Shown here one piece after another: positions 29,389 through 37,071 of a stretch of DNA of 64,000 nucleotides (positions are counted from its first letter, which is position 1; every line of letters begins with the position of its first letter). Made by a program: the position numbers and the translations under genes. The stretch comes from Streptomyces sp. NBC_01264. GTDB taxonomy: Bacteria; Actinomycetota; Actinomycetes; Streptomycetales; Streptomycetaceae. Where the stretch lies: assembly GCF_026340675.1 (NCBI RefSeq), contig NZ_JAPEOX010000001.1, positions 4,154,001-4,218,000 of the forward strand, written 5' to 3'. The notes beneath the pieces are model-generated. The model had not been told where the DNA came from. It was given only the letters and a program-made list of their open reading frames with translations, and searched no databases.

Positions 29389-30546
29389 CTACAGCGCCGA
29401 GCGGACCGCCCGGACCAGGGCCTGGGCGCGCGGGTCGGCGGTGACGGACTTGGCGTGGCCGTTGGTGACGTAGCCGAAGCCGATGCCCGCCTCCGGGTCC
29501 GCGAAGGCCAGCGAGCCGCCGCGACCCGGGTGCCCGAAGGAGGCCGGGGACAGCAGCGGGGAGGCCGGGCCGTGCAGCATGTAGCCGGGCCCGAAGCGGG
29601 TGTTGACCACCAGCACGCGGTCGGGGCCCGAGGAGAACTCCTTGCCGGCGAGCGCGGTGGTGGCCGGGGTGAAGATCCGCGCGCCGCCCTCCACCACGCC
29701 GATGGTGGCGGCGTAGAAGCGGGCCAGGGCGCGGGCGGTGCCGATGCCCGCGGAGGCCGGCAGCTCTGCCGCGCGGTAGGCGGGGTCGTTCTCGTCGGGC
29801 AGCGGGTCGATGGCCGCGAAGGCGCGGCGGGTGAGGGAGTCCGGGTCGGCGTAGGCCGCGGAAACGTTCCGCTTCGGCCGGGTCCTGAGCGTGCCCGCGC
29901 TCTCCGGCGGATCGACCGGCGCCACCCGGCCCACCCGGTGCTCCTCGGACTCCGGCAGGCCGATCCAGAAGTCCAGGCCCAGCGGCTCCGCGATCTCCTC
30001 GGCCAGGATGCCCCCCAGCGAACGGCCGGTCGCCCGCAGCACCAGCTCGGACAGCAGCCAGCTGAAGGTCTGCGCGTGGTAGCCGTGCTCGGTACCGGGC
30101 TCCCAGAAGGCCCGCTGGGCGGCGATCGCACGCGGTCCGGTGACTCCGTCCGCGGCCTCGGCCACCGTCAGCCCGCGGTCCAGGGCCGGGACGCCCGCGC
30201 GGTGCGCGAGCAGGTCGCGGACCCGGGTCCGCTCCTTGCCGCCCGCCTTGAACTCCGGCCAGTACGAGCTCACCGGCGCGTCCAGGTCCAGCAGTCCGCG
30301 CTGCTGGAGCAGCAGCGGCACGGCCGCGGCCACGCCCTTGGTGGCGGAGCGGACGATCTGCGCGGTGTCCTCGGCCCAGGGCTCCGTACCCTCGGCGTCC
30401 TTGGTCCCGCCCCAGAGGTCGACGACCTTGCGCCCGTCCCGGTACACGGACACGGCCGCGCCCCGGTCCCCGAGCACCTGGAAGTTGCGTACGAACGCGT
30501 CCCTGACGGGCTCGAAGCCCTCCGCCACCACACCCTGGATGTCCAC
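29389..30546 (-). CDS. Serine hydrolase of the beta-lactamase (class C) fold, esterase-like
   Basis: A 385-aa protein of the family VIII carboxylesterase/penicillin-binding type. The nucleophile motif SxxK is SATK (in IVRSATKGVAAAVPLLL), and the second motif Tyr is in HGYHAQTFSWLL. The third motif is near SFGHPGRGGSLAFADPEAG. There is no signal peptide, so it is probably a cytoplasmic esterase or amidase. GTG 30546 is the start. The substrate is unknown. Confidence 0.88.
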   Translation of the reverse strand: MDIQGVVAEGFEPVRDAFVRNFQVLGDRGAAVSVYRDGRKVVDLWGGTKDAEGTEPWAEDTAQIVRSATKGVAAAVPLLLQQRGLLDLDAPVSSYWPEFKAGGKERTRVRDLLAHRAGVPALDRGLTVAEAADGVTGPRAIAAQRAFWEPGTEHGYHAQTFSWLLSELVLRATGRSLGGILAEEIAEPLGLDFWIGLPESEEHRVGRVAPVDPPESAGTLRTRPKRNVSAAYADPDSLTRRAFAAIDPLPDENDPAYRAAELPASAGIGTARALARFYAATIGVVEGGARIFTPATTALAGKEFSSGPDRVLVVNTRFGPGYMLHGPASPLLSPASFGHPGRGGSLAFADPEAGIGFGYVTNGHAKSVTADPRAQALVRAVRSAL

Positions 30547-30591
30547 GGGGTGTGCAACAACCTCCGACCGGGGCTTATGCCACCACTGTGC

Positions 30592-31374
30592 TCATCCCAC
30601 CGACACTGACCTCGGGTCGAAGCCGAAGGGCAGCTCCAGCCGGTGCGCCCGCATCAGCGCCTCGTCGCACAGCACGTCCTGGGTGCGGCCGTCGGCCACG
30701 ATGGTCCCCTCGCTGAGGATCACCGCGCGCGGGCAGAGCTCCAGCGCGTAGGGCAGGTCGTGGGTCACCATCAGCACGGTGACGTCCAGCGAGCGCAGGA
30801 TGTCCGCGAGCTCGCGGCGCGAGGCCGGGTCCAGGTTGGAGGACGGCTCGTCCAGGACGAGGATCTCGGGCCGCATGGCCAGTACGGTCGCCACCGCGAC
30901 CCGGCGGCGCTGCCCGAAGGACAGGTGGTGCGGGGGCCGGTCGGCGAAGGCGGCCATCCCGACCTGCTCCAGTGCCTCGCGCACCCGCTCCTCCAGCTCG
31001 GCGCCGCGCATCCCGGCGGCGGCCGGGCCGAAGGCCACGTCCTCCCGGACGGTCGGCATGAACAGCTGGTCGTCCGGGTCCTGGAAGACGATGCCGACCT
31101 GGCGGCGGATCTCGGCGAGGTTGCGCTTCTCCACGGGCAGCCCGGCCACGCTCACGGTGCCGACGCCGCCGGTCAGGATGCCGTTGAGGTGCAGCACCAG
31201 GGTGGTCTTGCCGGCGCCGTTGGGACCCAGCAGCGCCACCCGCTCCCCGTGCCCGACGGCGAGGTCGACCCCGAAGAGGGCCTGGTGGCCGTCGGGGTAG
31301 GCGTAGGCGAGGCCGGCGACCTCCAGCGAGGGCGGGGGCACGGGCGCGGGCGTGGGTGCGTTCACAGGGTCCAT
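30592..31374 (-). CDS. cbiO: Nickel/cobalt ECF transporter ATPase
   Basis: A 260-aa ABC ATPase that powers the CbiMQO transporter. Walker A is LLGPNGAGKTT, the Q-loop is GIVFQDPDDQLFM, the signature is LSFGQRRRVAVA and Walker B is ILVLDEPSSNLDP. The ATG at 31374 gives a Pro-rich N-terminus before LEVAGLAYAYPDG and overlaps the cbiQ stop by 13 nt; the open frame extends further upstream without homology. Last gene of the cbiM-cbiQ-cbiO operon. Confidence 0.93.
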   Translation of the reverse strand: MDPVNAPTPAPVPPPSLEVAGLAYAYPDGHQALFGVDLAVGHGERVALLGPNGAGKTTLVLHLNGILTGGVGTVSVAGLPVEKRNLAEIRRQVGIVFQDPDDQLFMPTVREDVAFGPAAAGMRGAELEERVREALEQVGMAAFADRPPHHLSFGQRRRVAVATVLAMRPEILVLDEPSSNLDPASRRELADILRSLDVTVLMVTHDLPYALELCPRAVILSEGTIVADGRTQDVLCDEALMRAHRLELPFGFDPRSVSVG

Positions 31375-32123
31375 CCCATCAGACAGACGGCCAGCGCCGT
31401 CACCGGGAGCGCTGCGGCGTACGCCCACTGCGTGCGGGTGGCCGTCACCTCGTCGATCACCGGCATCGAGCCGGCGTAGCCGCGGCTGACCATCGCGAGG
31501 TAGACCCGCTCGCCGCGCTCGTAGGAGCGGATGAACAGGGCCCCGGCGGTCTTCGCGAGGACCCCCCAGTGGCGGATCCCGCGCGCCTCGAAGCCCCGCG
31601 AGCGCCGGGCGATGGACATCCGGCGCAGCTCGTCACTGATGACGTCCCCGTACCGGATCATGAAGGAGGCGATCTGGACGAGGAGCGGCGGCAGCTTGAG
31701 CCGCTGGAGGCCCAGCAGCAGGGCGCGCAGTTCGGTGGTGGAGGCCAGGAGCACGGACGCGGCCACGCCGAGGGTGCCCTTGGCCAGGACGTTCCAGGCG
31801 CCCCAGAGGCCGGAGACGCTGAGCGACATGCCGGCGAACTCCACCCGCTCGCCCTGGGCCACGAAGGGCATCAGGACGGCGAAGGCGACGAAGGGCACCT
31901 CGATCAGGAGGCGGCGCAGCAGGAAGCCGAGCGGGATCCGGGCCACGGCGGTGGCGGCCGCGATGAGGACGGCGTACAGCCCGAAGGCCCACACCACCTC
32001 GCGCGGTGTGGACACGACGACGGCCACGAAGCCGAAGGTCGCGGCGAGCTTGCAGTGCGGCGGCAGGTCGTGGACGGGCGAGGATCCCGGCCGGTAGAGC
32101 TTGTGGGCGTGGCCCGCGCCCAT
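31362..32123 (-). CDS. cbiQ: ECF transporter transmembrane T component
   Basis: A 253-aa CbiQ with about five to six transmembrane helices (residues 27-115 and 230-250) and the cytoplasmic coupling motif region FMIRYGDVISDELRRMSIARRSRGF, containing the conserved Ala-Arg-x-x-Arg-Gly signature that contacts the ATPase. It starts 1 nt after the cbiM stop. It forms the scaffold between the CbiM substrate-binding unit and CbiO. Confidence 0.93.
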   Translation of the reverse strand: MGAGHAHKLYRPGSSPVHDLPPHCKLAATFGFVAVVVSTPREVVWAFGLYAVLIAAATAVARIPLGFLLRRLLIEVPFVAFAVLMPFVAQGERVEFAGMSLSVSGLWGAWNVLAKGTLGVAASVLLASTTELRALLLGLQRLKLPPLLVQIASFMIRYGDVISDELRRMSIARRSRGFEARGIRHWGVLAKTAGALFIRSYERGERVYLAMVSRGYAGSMPVIDEVTATRTQWAYAAALPVTALAVCLMGWTL

Positions 32124-32124
32124 G

Positions 32125-33180
32125 TCAGGCGGCCGGTACGGCCGTCGAGGCGGCCGTCAGGTCGGAGGCGCGGCGCCGGCGCACGGTCCAGAACACGCCG
32201 GTGCCGACGAGGACGGTCGCGCCCACGCCGATGACTCCGGCGAGGCCGCCGGACAGGCGGGCGTCGGAGACGTCCTTGACGCTGTAGTCGGCGAGCGGGG
32301 AGTCCGCGGCCGCGTGCTCGGTGACCTTCTGGTCGATGCCCTTGTCTGCGGCGACCTTCTCCAGTCCGTCCGGGCTGGAGGAGGCGTAGAAGGAGACGAT
32401 GCCGGCGAGCGCCAGCGCGGCGACCAGGCCGGTGATCCACACGGGCTTCGTGGAGCGCGCGGCGGCCGGAACGGCGGCGGGGGCGGCGGGGGCATCGACC
32501 AGTTCGCCGCCGACGCGCAGCTTCAGCGGGGCGGACAGGCCGCGGGCGCCGTGGACGAGGTCGGGGCGGACGGCGATCACGGCGCCGACGGTGGCGGCGG
32601 TGATGACGGCCTCGCCGATGCCGATGAGGACGTGGACGCCGACCATGGCGCCGAAGACCTTGGCGATGGGGACGTCGGTGGTGCCGCCGAGGGCGTACAG
32701 GAGGGTGAAGAAGGCGGCCGCGGCGGGCACCGAGAGCAGGGCTCCGGCGAAGGCGGCGACGGTGACCGAGCGGCGGCTGTCGGGCAGCAGCTTGACCAGG
32801 GCGCGGAAGACGGCGTAGGCGACGACCACGGTGACGACGCCCATGGTGACGATGTTGACGCCGAGGGCGGTCAAGCCGCCGTCGGCGAAGAGGAGGCCCT
32901 GCATGAGCAGGACCACGGACACGCACAGCACGCCCGTATAGGGCCCGACGAGGATCGCGGCGAGCGCTCCTCCCAGCAGGTGGCCGCTTGTTCCGGCCGC
33001 GACGGGGAAGTTGAGCATCTGTACGGCGAAGATGAAGGCGGCCACGAGGCCGGCCAGCGGCGCGGTGCGCTCGTCGAGCTCCCGGCGGGCGCCGCGGAGG
33101 CTGACCGCCACGGCTCCGACGGCGGCGACACCTGCGGCAATGGAGACGGGGGCATCGATGAAGCCGTCGGGCACATGCAT
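32125..33180 (-). CDS. cbiM: ECF metal transporter substrate component, CbiM fused to a CbiN-like domain
   Basis: A 351-aa fusion. Residues 1-220 are CbiM/NikM: the invariant N-terminus MHVPDGF, whose Met amine and His2 coordinate Ni2+ or Co2+, HLLGGALAAILVGPY, and six to seven helices. After an Ala/Pro linker come a helix, a PDGLE-type extracytoplasmic domain (SSSPDGLEKVAADKGI) and a final helix, i.e. the CbiN/NikN part. The metal cannot be decided from these motifs. An upstream Nur-like box and no visible B12 riboswitch favour nickel. It is preceded by GGAG at a good distance. Confidence 0.92.
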   Translation of the reverse strand: MHVPDGFIDAPVSIAAGVAAVGAVAVSLRGARRELDERTAPLAGLVAAFIFAVQMLNFPVAAGTSGHLLGGALAAILVGPYTGVLCVSVVLLMQGLLFADGGLTALGVNIVTMGVVTVVVAYAVFRALVKLLPDSRRSVTVAAFAGALLSVPAAAAFFTLLYALGGTTDVPIAKVFGAMVGVHVLIGIGEAVITAATVGAVIAVRPDLVHGARGLSAPLKLRVGGELVDAPAAPAAVPAAARSTKPVWITGLVAALALAGIVSFYASSSPDGLEKVAADKGIDQKVTEHAAADSPLADYSVKDVSDARLSGGLAGVIGVGATVLVGTGVFWTVRRRRASDLTAASTAVPAA

Positions 33181-33259
33181 GGTTCTGCTCCGCTTCCTGC
33201 GGTCCGGCGAACGGTCCGTTGAGCTGACAAAGTCTTTAACCGTTCAAGAATAGGGCCTT

Positions 33260-33278
33260 CTTGCGAACAGTTGGCAAG
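33260..33278. promoter_or_regulatory. Nur-type (nickel uptake regulator) box upstream of cbiMQO
   Basis: A 7-5-7 dyad, CTTGCGA-ACAGT-TGGCAAG, lies 80 nt upstream of the cbiM ATG; the half-sites match in 6 of 7 positions. It fits the TTGCAA-N5-TTGCAA type of site described for S. coelicolor Nur, a Fur-family nickel repressor. It is also 98 nt upstream of ssgE on the other strand. The 195-nt gap shows no conserved B12-box. Confidence 0.65.
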
Positions 33279-33375
33279 AGCGGTGGCGTGACAAATAGCC
33301 CCGTGCGAATTCGTGGGAATGTGCGAGGCTGGGGGCAATACGGAAGCAAATGTTCCGATTAGAGGAGTCTTGTCG

Positions 33376-33798
33376 ATGTCAGCCGCCGCCGAGAATCCAT
33401 CCGCAGGTGCCACCGCCACCCGGGCCGCGACCGTCACGGCCTCCCTCGTCGAGGAACGGGTACGGGCCCGAGTGATCACCGACGACCCTCTCTACCGGGC
33501 CATCCCGGTCGCCCTGCGCTTCGTCCCCGACGAGCCACTGGCCGTACGGATCGTCTTCCCCGCCGACCTCTCCCCCGAGGGCACCGACAACGAGTGGGTC
33601 TTCCCCCGCGCCCTCCTGGAGGCCGGCCTGCAGGCCCCGACCGGGACCGGCGACGTACGCGTGTGGCCCTGCGGGCGGGTCCAGGCCGTCGTCGAGTTCC
33701 ACTCGCCGGAGGGCGTCGCGGTGGTCCAGTTCGACATCGCCGCCCTGCGCCGCTTCCTGCGCCGTACGTACGCTCCCGCGCCCGCGGCCACCCGTTAG
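33376..33798 (+). CDS. ssgE: SsgA-like sporulation/cell-division protein
   Basis: A 140-aa SALP-family protein, exclusive to morphologically complex actinobacteria, involved in peptidoglycan control during sporulation. Family features visible are ARVITDDPLYRAIPVALRF, DPLAVR-like DEPLAVRIVFP, and EWVFPRALLEAGL. The ATG at 33376 has GAGGAG 8 nt upstream. The proximity to a class B PBP gene matches S. coelicolor ssgE and is the basis for the symbol; other SALP paralogues cannot be excluded. SsgE is associated with spore size and maturation. Confidence 0.85.
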   Translation: MSAAAENPSAGATATRAATVTASLVEERVRARVITDDPLYRAIPVALRFVPDEPLAVRIVFPADLSPEGTDNEWVFPRALLEAGLQAPTGTGDVRVWPCGRVQAVVEFHSPEGVAVVQFDIAALRRFLRRTYAPAPAATR

Positions 33799-33832
33799 GC
33801 CCAGCCGGCCCCGCCCGGTCCCGGGCGCACGC

Positions 33833-33866
33833 GAACGGCCCCGCACCGAAAGGTGCGGGGCCGTTC
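33833..33866. terminator. Bidirectional terminator between ssgE and mmpL
   Basis: A perfect 15-bp stem (GAACGGCCCCGCACC) closes a GAAA tetraloop between two convergent genes. Confidence 0.9.
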
Positions 33867-33902
33867 TGCGTACGTACTGCCGACCGACGGCCGACCCGAG
33901 GG

Positions 33903-36110
33903 TCAGACGTTGGCCAGTTCGCGGTCCTTGTCCGGACCGGAGCCGTCCGCGGAGTCGCCGAGGTGCTTGCGCAGGCTCTCGCCCTCCACGTCCACGTTCG
34001 GCAGGATCCGGTCGAGCCACTTCGGCAGCCACCAGGCCTTGTGGCCGAGCAGCGCGAGGACGGCCGGGACGATGGTCATGCGGACGACGAAGGCGTCGAA
34101 GAAGACGGCGATGGCCAGGCCGAAGCCGATCATCTTCACCATCTGGTCGCTGGCGCCCATGAAACCGGAGAACACCGCGATCATGATGACGGCCGCGGCC
34201 ACGACCACCCGGGCGCTGTACTGGAACCCGGTGACGACGGCCTGGCCCGGCCGCTCCCCGTGGACGTACGCCTCACGCATGCGGGTGACCAGGAAGACCT
34301 CGTAGTCCATGGCCAGACCGAAGACCACGCCGACCATGAAGATCGGCATCATCGACATGATCGGACCGGTCTGCTCCACCCCGAAGAGCGAGCCGAGCCA
34401 GCCCCACTGGAAGACCGCCACGACGGCGCCGAGGGCGGCGACCACCGAGAGCAGGAAGCCGAGGGCCGCCTTGAGCGGAACCAGGATCGAGCGGAAGACG
34501 AGCATCAGCAGCAGGAAGGCGAGGCCGACGACGAGTGCCAGGTAGGGCAGCAGTGCGTCGTTCATCTTCTGCGAGAAGTCGATGTTCATCGCGGTCTGGC
34601 CGGTGACGAACACCTTGCCGCTGTCGCTGCCCTCACGGATCTCGTGGACCAGGTCCTCGGTCTCCACGGAGGACGGACGGTCCTTCGGGATGACCGAGAT
34701 GACGGCGGCGTCCTTGGCCTCGTTCTGGGTGGCCGGCATGACCGCCGCCACGCCGTCCAGGCCCTTGATCCGGTCGACGGTCGCGTCGGCGAGCGCCTTG
34801 TCCCCGTTCACGACGACCATCAGCGGGCCGTTGAAGCCGGGGCCGAAGCCTTCGGAGAGCATGTCGTACGCCTGGCGCTGGGTGGTGGACACCGGCTGGG
34901 CGCCGTCGTCCGGCAGGCCCATCTCCAGCTTGCTCGCCGGGACGGCGACGATGCCGAGGCCGATCACGCCCGCGAGCAGCACCATGACGGGGCGGCGCAG
35001 GATGAAGCGGGCCCAGCGGGTGCCGCCGTTGGGCTTGGCCTCGGCGCCTTCGGCGGCGTCCTTGCCCTTGCCGAGGAAGCGGGACTTGGTACCGGCGGGC
35101 AGCACCTTCTTGCCGGCGAATCCGAGCATGGCCGGGACCAGCGTCAGGGCGACGAGGACGGCGATGACCACGGTGCCCGCGGCGGCGAAGCCCATCTTGC
35201 TGAGCATGGGGATGTTGACGACGGCCAGGCCCACGAGGGCGATGACCACGGTCAGACCGGCGAAGACGACGGCGGAGCCGGCGGTTCCGACGGCGCGGCC
35301 GGCGGCCTCGTCGCGCTCGCGGCCCTCGGCGAGCTCCGCGCGGTAGCGGGAGACGATGAAGAGGGCGTAGTCGATGCCGACGGCGAGGCCGATCATCATC
35401 GCGAGGGTGGAGGTGGTGGAGCCGAGGTCCAGCACGTTGGCGAGCGCGGTGATGGAGGAGATGCCGATGCCCACGCCGATGAGCGCGGTCAGCAGCGGCA
35501 GACCCGCGGCGATGAGCGAGCCGAAGGTGATGACGAGGACGATCGCGGCGATCGCGATGCCGATGATCTCGCCGGAGCCCGTCTCGGGGGCGGCCTGCAG
35601 GGCGTCGCCGCCGATCTGGACGTTCAGCCCGTCGGCCTTGGCGCCCGTGGCGGACTCCGTGAGGGCCTCGCGGGTGGCGTCCGTCAGCTCCATGCCGCCG
35701 ACCTTGTACTTGACGCTCACGTAGGCGGTGGAGCCGTCCTCGCTGACGGCCTTGGCCTCGTACGGGCTGGTGACCGAGGAGATCTGGTCCTTGCCCGGAC
35801 CGTCCTTCAGCTCGCTGACGATCTTCTCGACCTGCGGCTTGACCGCCGCGGAGTCGACCTTCTCGCCGGCCGGGGCCTTGATCACGATGCGGGCGGTGGC
35901 GCCGTCGGCGGCCATCCCCGGGAAGCGCTGGTCCAGCAGGTCGAAGGCCTTCTGGGCCTCCGTGCCGGGTATGGAGAACGAGCCTGAGGTGGGTGCGGAC
36001 GCCGATGCCGCGCCGAAGCCGGCGACGAACAGCAGCGCCACCCAGACGAGGGCGACGAATCGGCGGCGCCGGAAGGCGCCCCTGCCGAGTCGGTAGAGGA
36101 AGGTGGCCAC
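33903..36110 (-). CDS. MmpL-family RND exporter
   Basis: A 735-aa RND-superfamily lipid or drug exporter. Layout: helix 1 (RRRRFVALVWVALLFVAGFG), a first extracytoplasmic domain (about 40-190), helices 2-6 with the GVGIGISSITALANVLDLGS and IGLAVGIDYALFIVSRYRAEL motifs, a second loop, then helices 7-12 with FGLAMDYEVFLVTRMREAYVHG. The Asp-Tyr pairs in the membrane are the proton-relay signature of MmpL proteins. The GTG at 36110 follows GGGAG. A tetR gene 161 nt upstream in the same direction probably controls it. The substrate is unknown. Confidence 0.93.
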   Translation of the reverse strand: MATFLYRLGRGAFRRRRFVALVWVALLFVAGFGAASASAPTSGSFSIPGTEAQKAFDLLDQRFPGMAADGATARIVIKAPAGEKVDSAAVKPQVEKIVSELKDGPGKDQISSVTSPYEAKAVSEDGSTAYVSVKYKVGGMELTDATREALTESATGAKADGLNVQIGGDALQAAPETGSGEIIGIAIAAIVLVITFGSLIAAGLPLLTALIGVGIGISSITALANVLDLGSTTSTLAMMIGLAVGIDYALFIVSRYRAELAEGRERDEAAGRAVGTAGSAVVFAGLTVVIALVGLAVVNIPMLSKMGFAAAGTVVIAVLVALTLVPAMLGFAGKKVLPAGTKSRFLGKGKDAAEGAEAKPNGGTRWARFILRRPVMVLLAGVIGLGIVAVPASKLEMGLPDDGAQPVSTTQRQAYDMLSEGFGPGFNGPLMVVVNGDKALADATVDRIKGLDGVAAVMPATQNEAKDAAVISVIPKDRPSSVETEDLVHEIREGSDSGKVFVTGQTAMNIDFSQKMNDALLPYLALVVGLAFLLLMLVFRSILVPLKAALGFLLSVVAALGAVVAVFQWGWLGSLFGVEQTGPIMSMMPIFMVGVVFGLAMDYEVFLVTRMREAYVHGERPGQAVVTGFQYSARVVVAAAVIMIAVFSGFMGASDQMVKMIGFGLAIAVFFDAFVVRMTIVPAVLALLGHKAWWLPKWLDRILPNVDVEGESLRKHLGDSADGSGPDKDRELANV

Positions 36111-36271
36111 GTCGGTGGTTCTCCCGTTCGGGTCGTGGGATGGATCAGGGCATGGAATGCCGTTCCGACGACGAGAGCGGCGTGTCAGGGCAGGCAGGAA
36201 TCGAGCGCGGGGACAGCGCGGGCGGGCGGCTGCATGGGTGGGCAGCCGGGCAGGTCAGCAGCCGTGCGGGA

Positions 36272-36862
36272 TCAGACGCCGAGGGCGGGGAAGACCACGG
36301 CGTCGATGAAGTCGCCGAGGAAGGTCCGGTCGACGGACCGGTCCTCGATCAGCGGGAGGGCGATGAACGCCCCGATGAGCATGTGCGGAACGAAGGCCAG
36401 GGCCGGACAGTCCGGGGCGATCTCACCCCGGGCGACCGCTCTTTGCAGCATCTCCTGCAGACCGTTGATCTCCGGATCGACCAGCAGGTCCCGTAGCGCC
36501 TGGTGGAGCTCGGGGCTCTCGTGCACCGCGTGGGTCAGGCCCCGCATCAGCGCGGTGTCCTTCGCCATCTGGGCGTCGTCGGAGTTCTCGATCATGACCC
36601 CGAAGTCCCCGCGGATGCTGCCCGTGTCGATCTCCCGGAGGGAGACCGGCTGGGTACAGCGCAGGGCCTTCGCGACCAGCTCGGGCTTGCTCCCCCACTG
36701 GCGGTAGAGGGTGGCCTTGCTGGACTTCGTACGGGCGGCGACCGCGTCCATGGTCAGCGCCTCGTAGCCGACCTCACGGAGCAGGTCGAGGACCGCGCCG
36801 TGCAGTTCGGCTTCCCGTTCGGGGGTGATCCGGCTGCGACGCGACATGACCTCTTCGACCAT
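36272..36862 (-). CDS. TetR-family regulator linked to mmpL
   Basis: A 196-aa TetR protein: HTH at about residues 15-60 (LTMDAVAARTKSSKATLYRQW) followed by GSKPELVAKAL, then a C-terminal ligand domain resembling TetR_C of efflux regulators. ATG 36862 follows GGGAGGAGG at a good distance and is preferred over ATG 36847. Its promoter region contains two related palindromes, so autoregulation is likely. It is divergent from the tricorn gene, which might also be a target. Confidence 0.9.
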   Translation of the reverse strand: MVEEVMSRRSRITPEREAELHGAVLDLLREVGYEALTMDAVAARTKSSKATLYRQWGSKPELVAKALRCTQPVSLREIDTGSIRGDFGVMIENSDDAQMAKDTALMRGLTHAVHESPELHQALRDLLVDPEINGLQEMLQRAVARGEIAPDCPALAFVPHMLIGAFIALPLIEDRSVDRTFLGDFIDAVVFPALGV

Positions 36863-36894
36863 CCCGGCGCCTCCTCCCGACCTTGCCCAACCGA

Positions 36895-36966
36895 ACGAAA
36901 CCGTTTCGTACGGGTAGACCATACCCCGGCCGCAAGCGAAACGAAACCGTTCCGTTTCGCTTGCGG
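36895..36966. promoter_or_regulatory. Twin TetR-type operators between tetR and the tricorn gene
   Basis: Operator 1 is a perfect 6-3-6 dyad, ACGAAA-CCG-TTTCGT (36895-36909). Operator 2 repeats ACGAAA-CCG-TTCCGT (36941-36955) inside a larger perfect 14-9-14 palindrome (36930-36943 with 36953-36966). A -10-like TATGGT (minus strand, 36923-36918) for tetR lies between them. Confidence 0.7.
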
Positions 36967-37071
36967 CGTGGTGTCGGTCACGTCCCCGGCGCCGCCCGCC
37001 ACCCCCGCGTGAGGCCGCATGGATCACCTGTACGAGTTGCCAGCCCCCCTCCGCGCGGAAAGCATTGGGGG

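Noticed and set aside
33181..33375. Cobalamin riboswitch upstream of cbiM
   Set aside because: No B12-box-like conserved segment could be recognised and the gap is only 195 nt; a covariance search would settle it.
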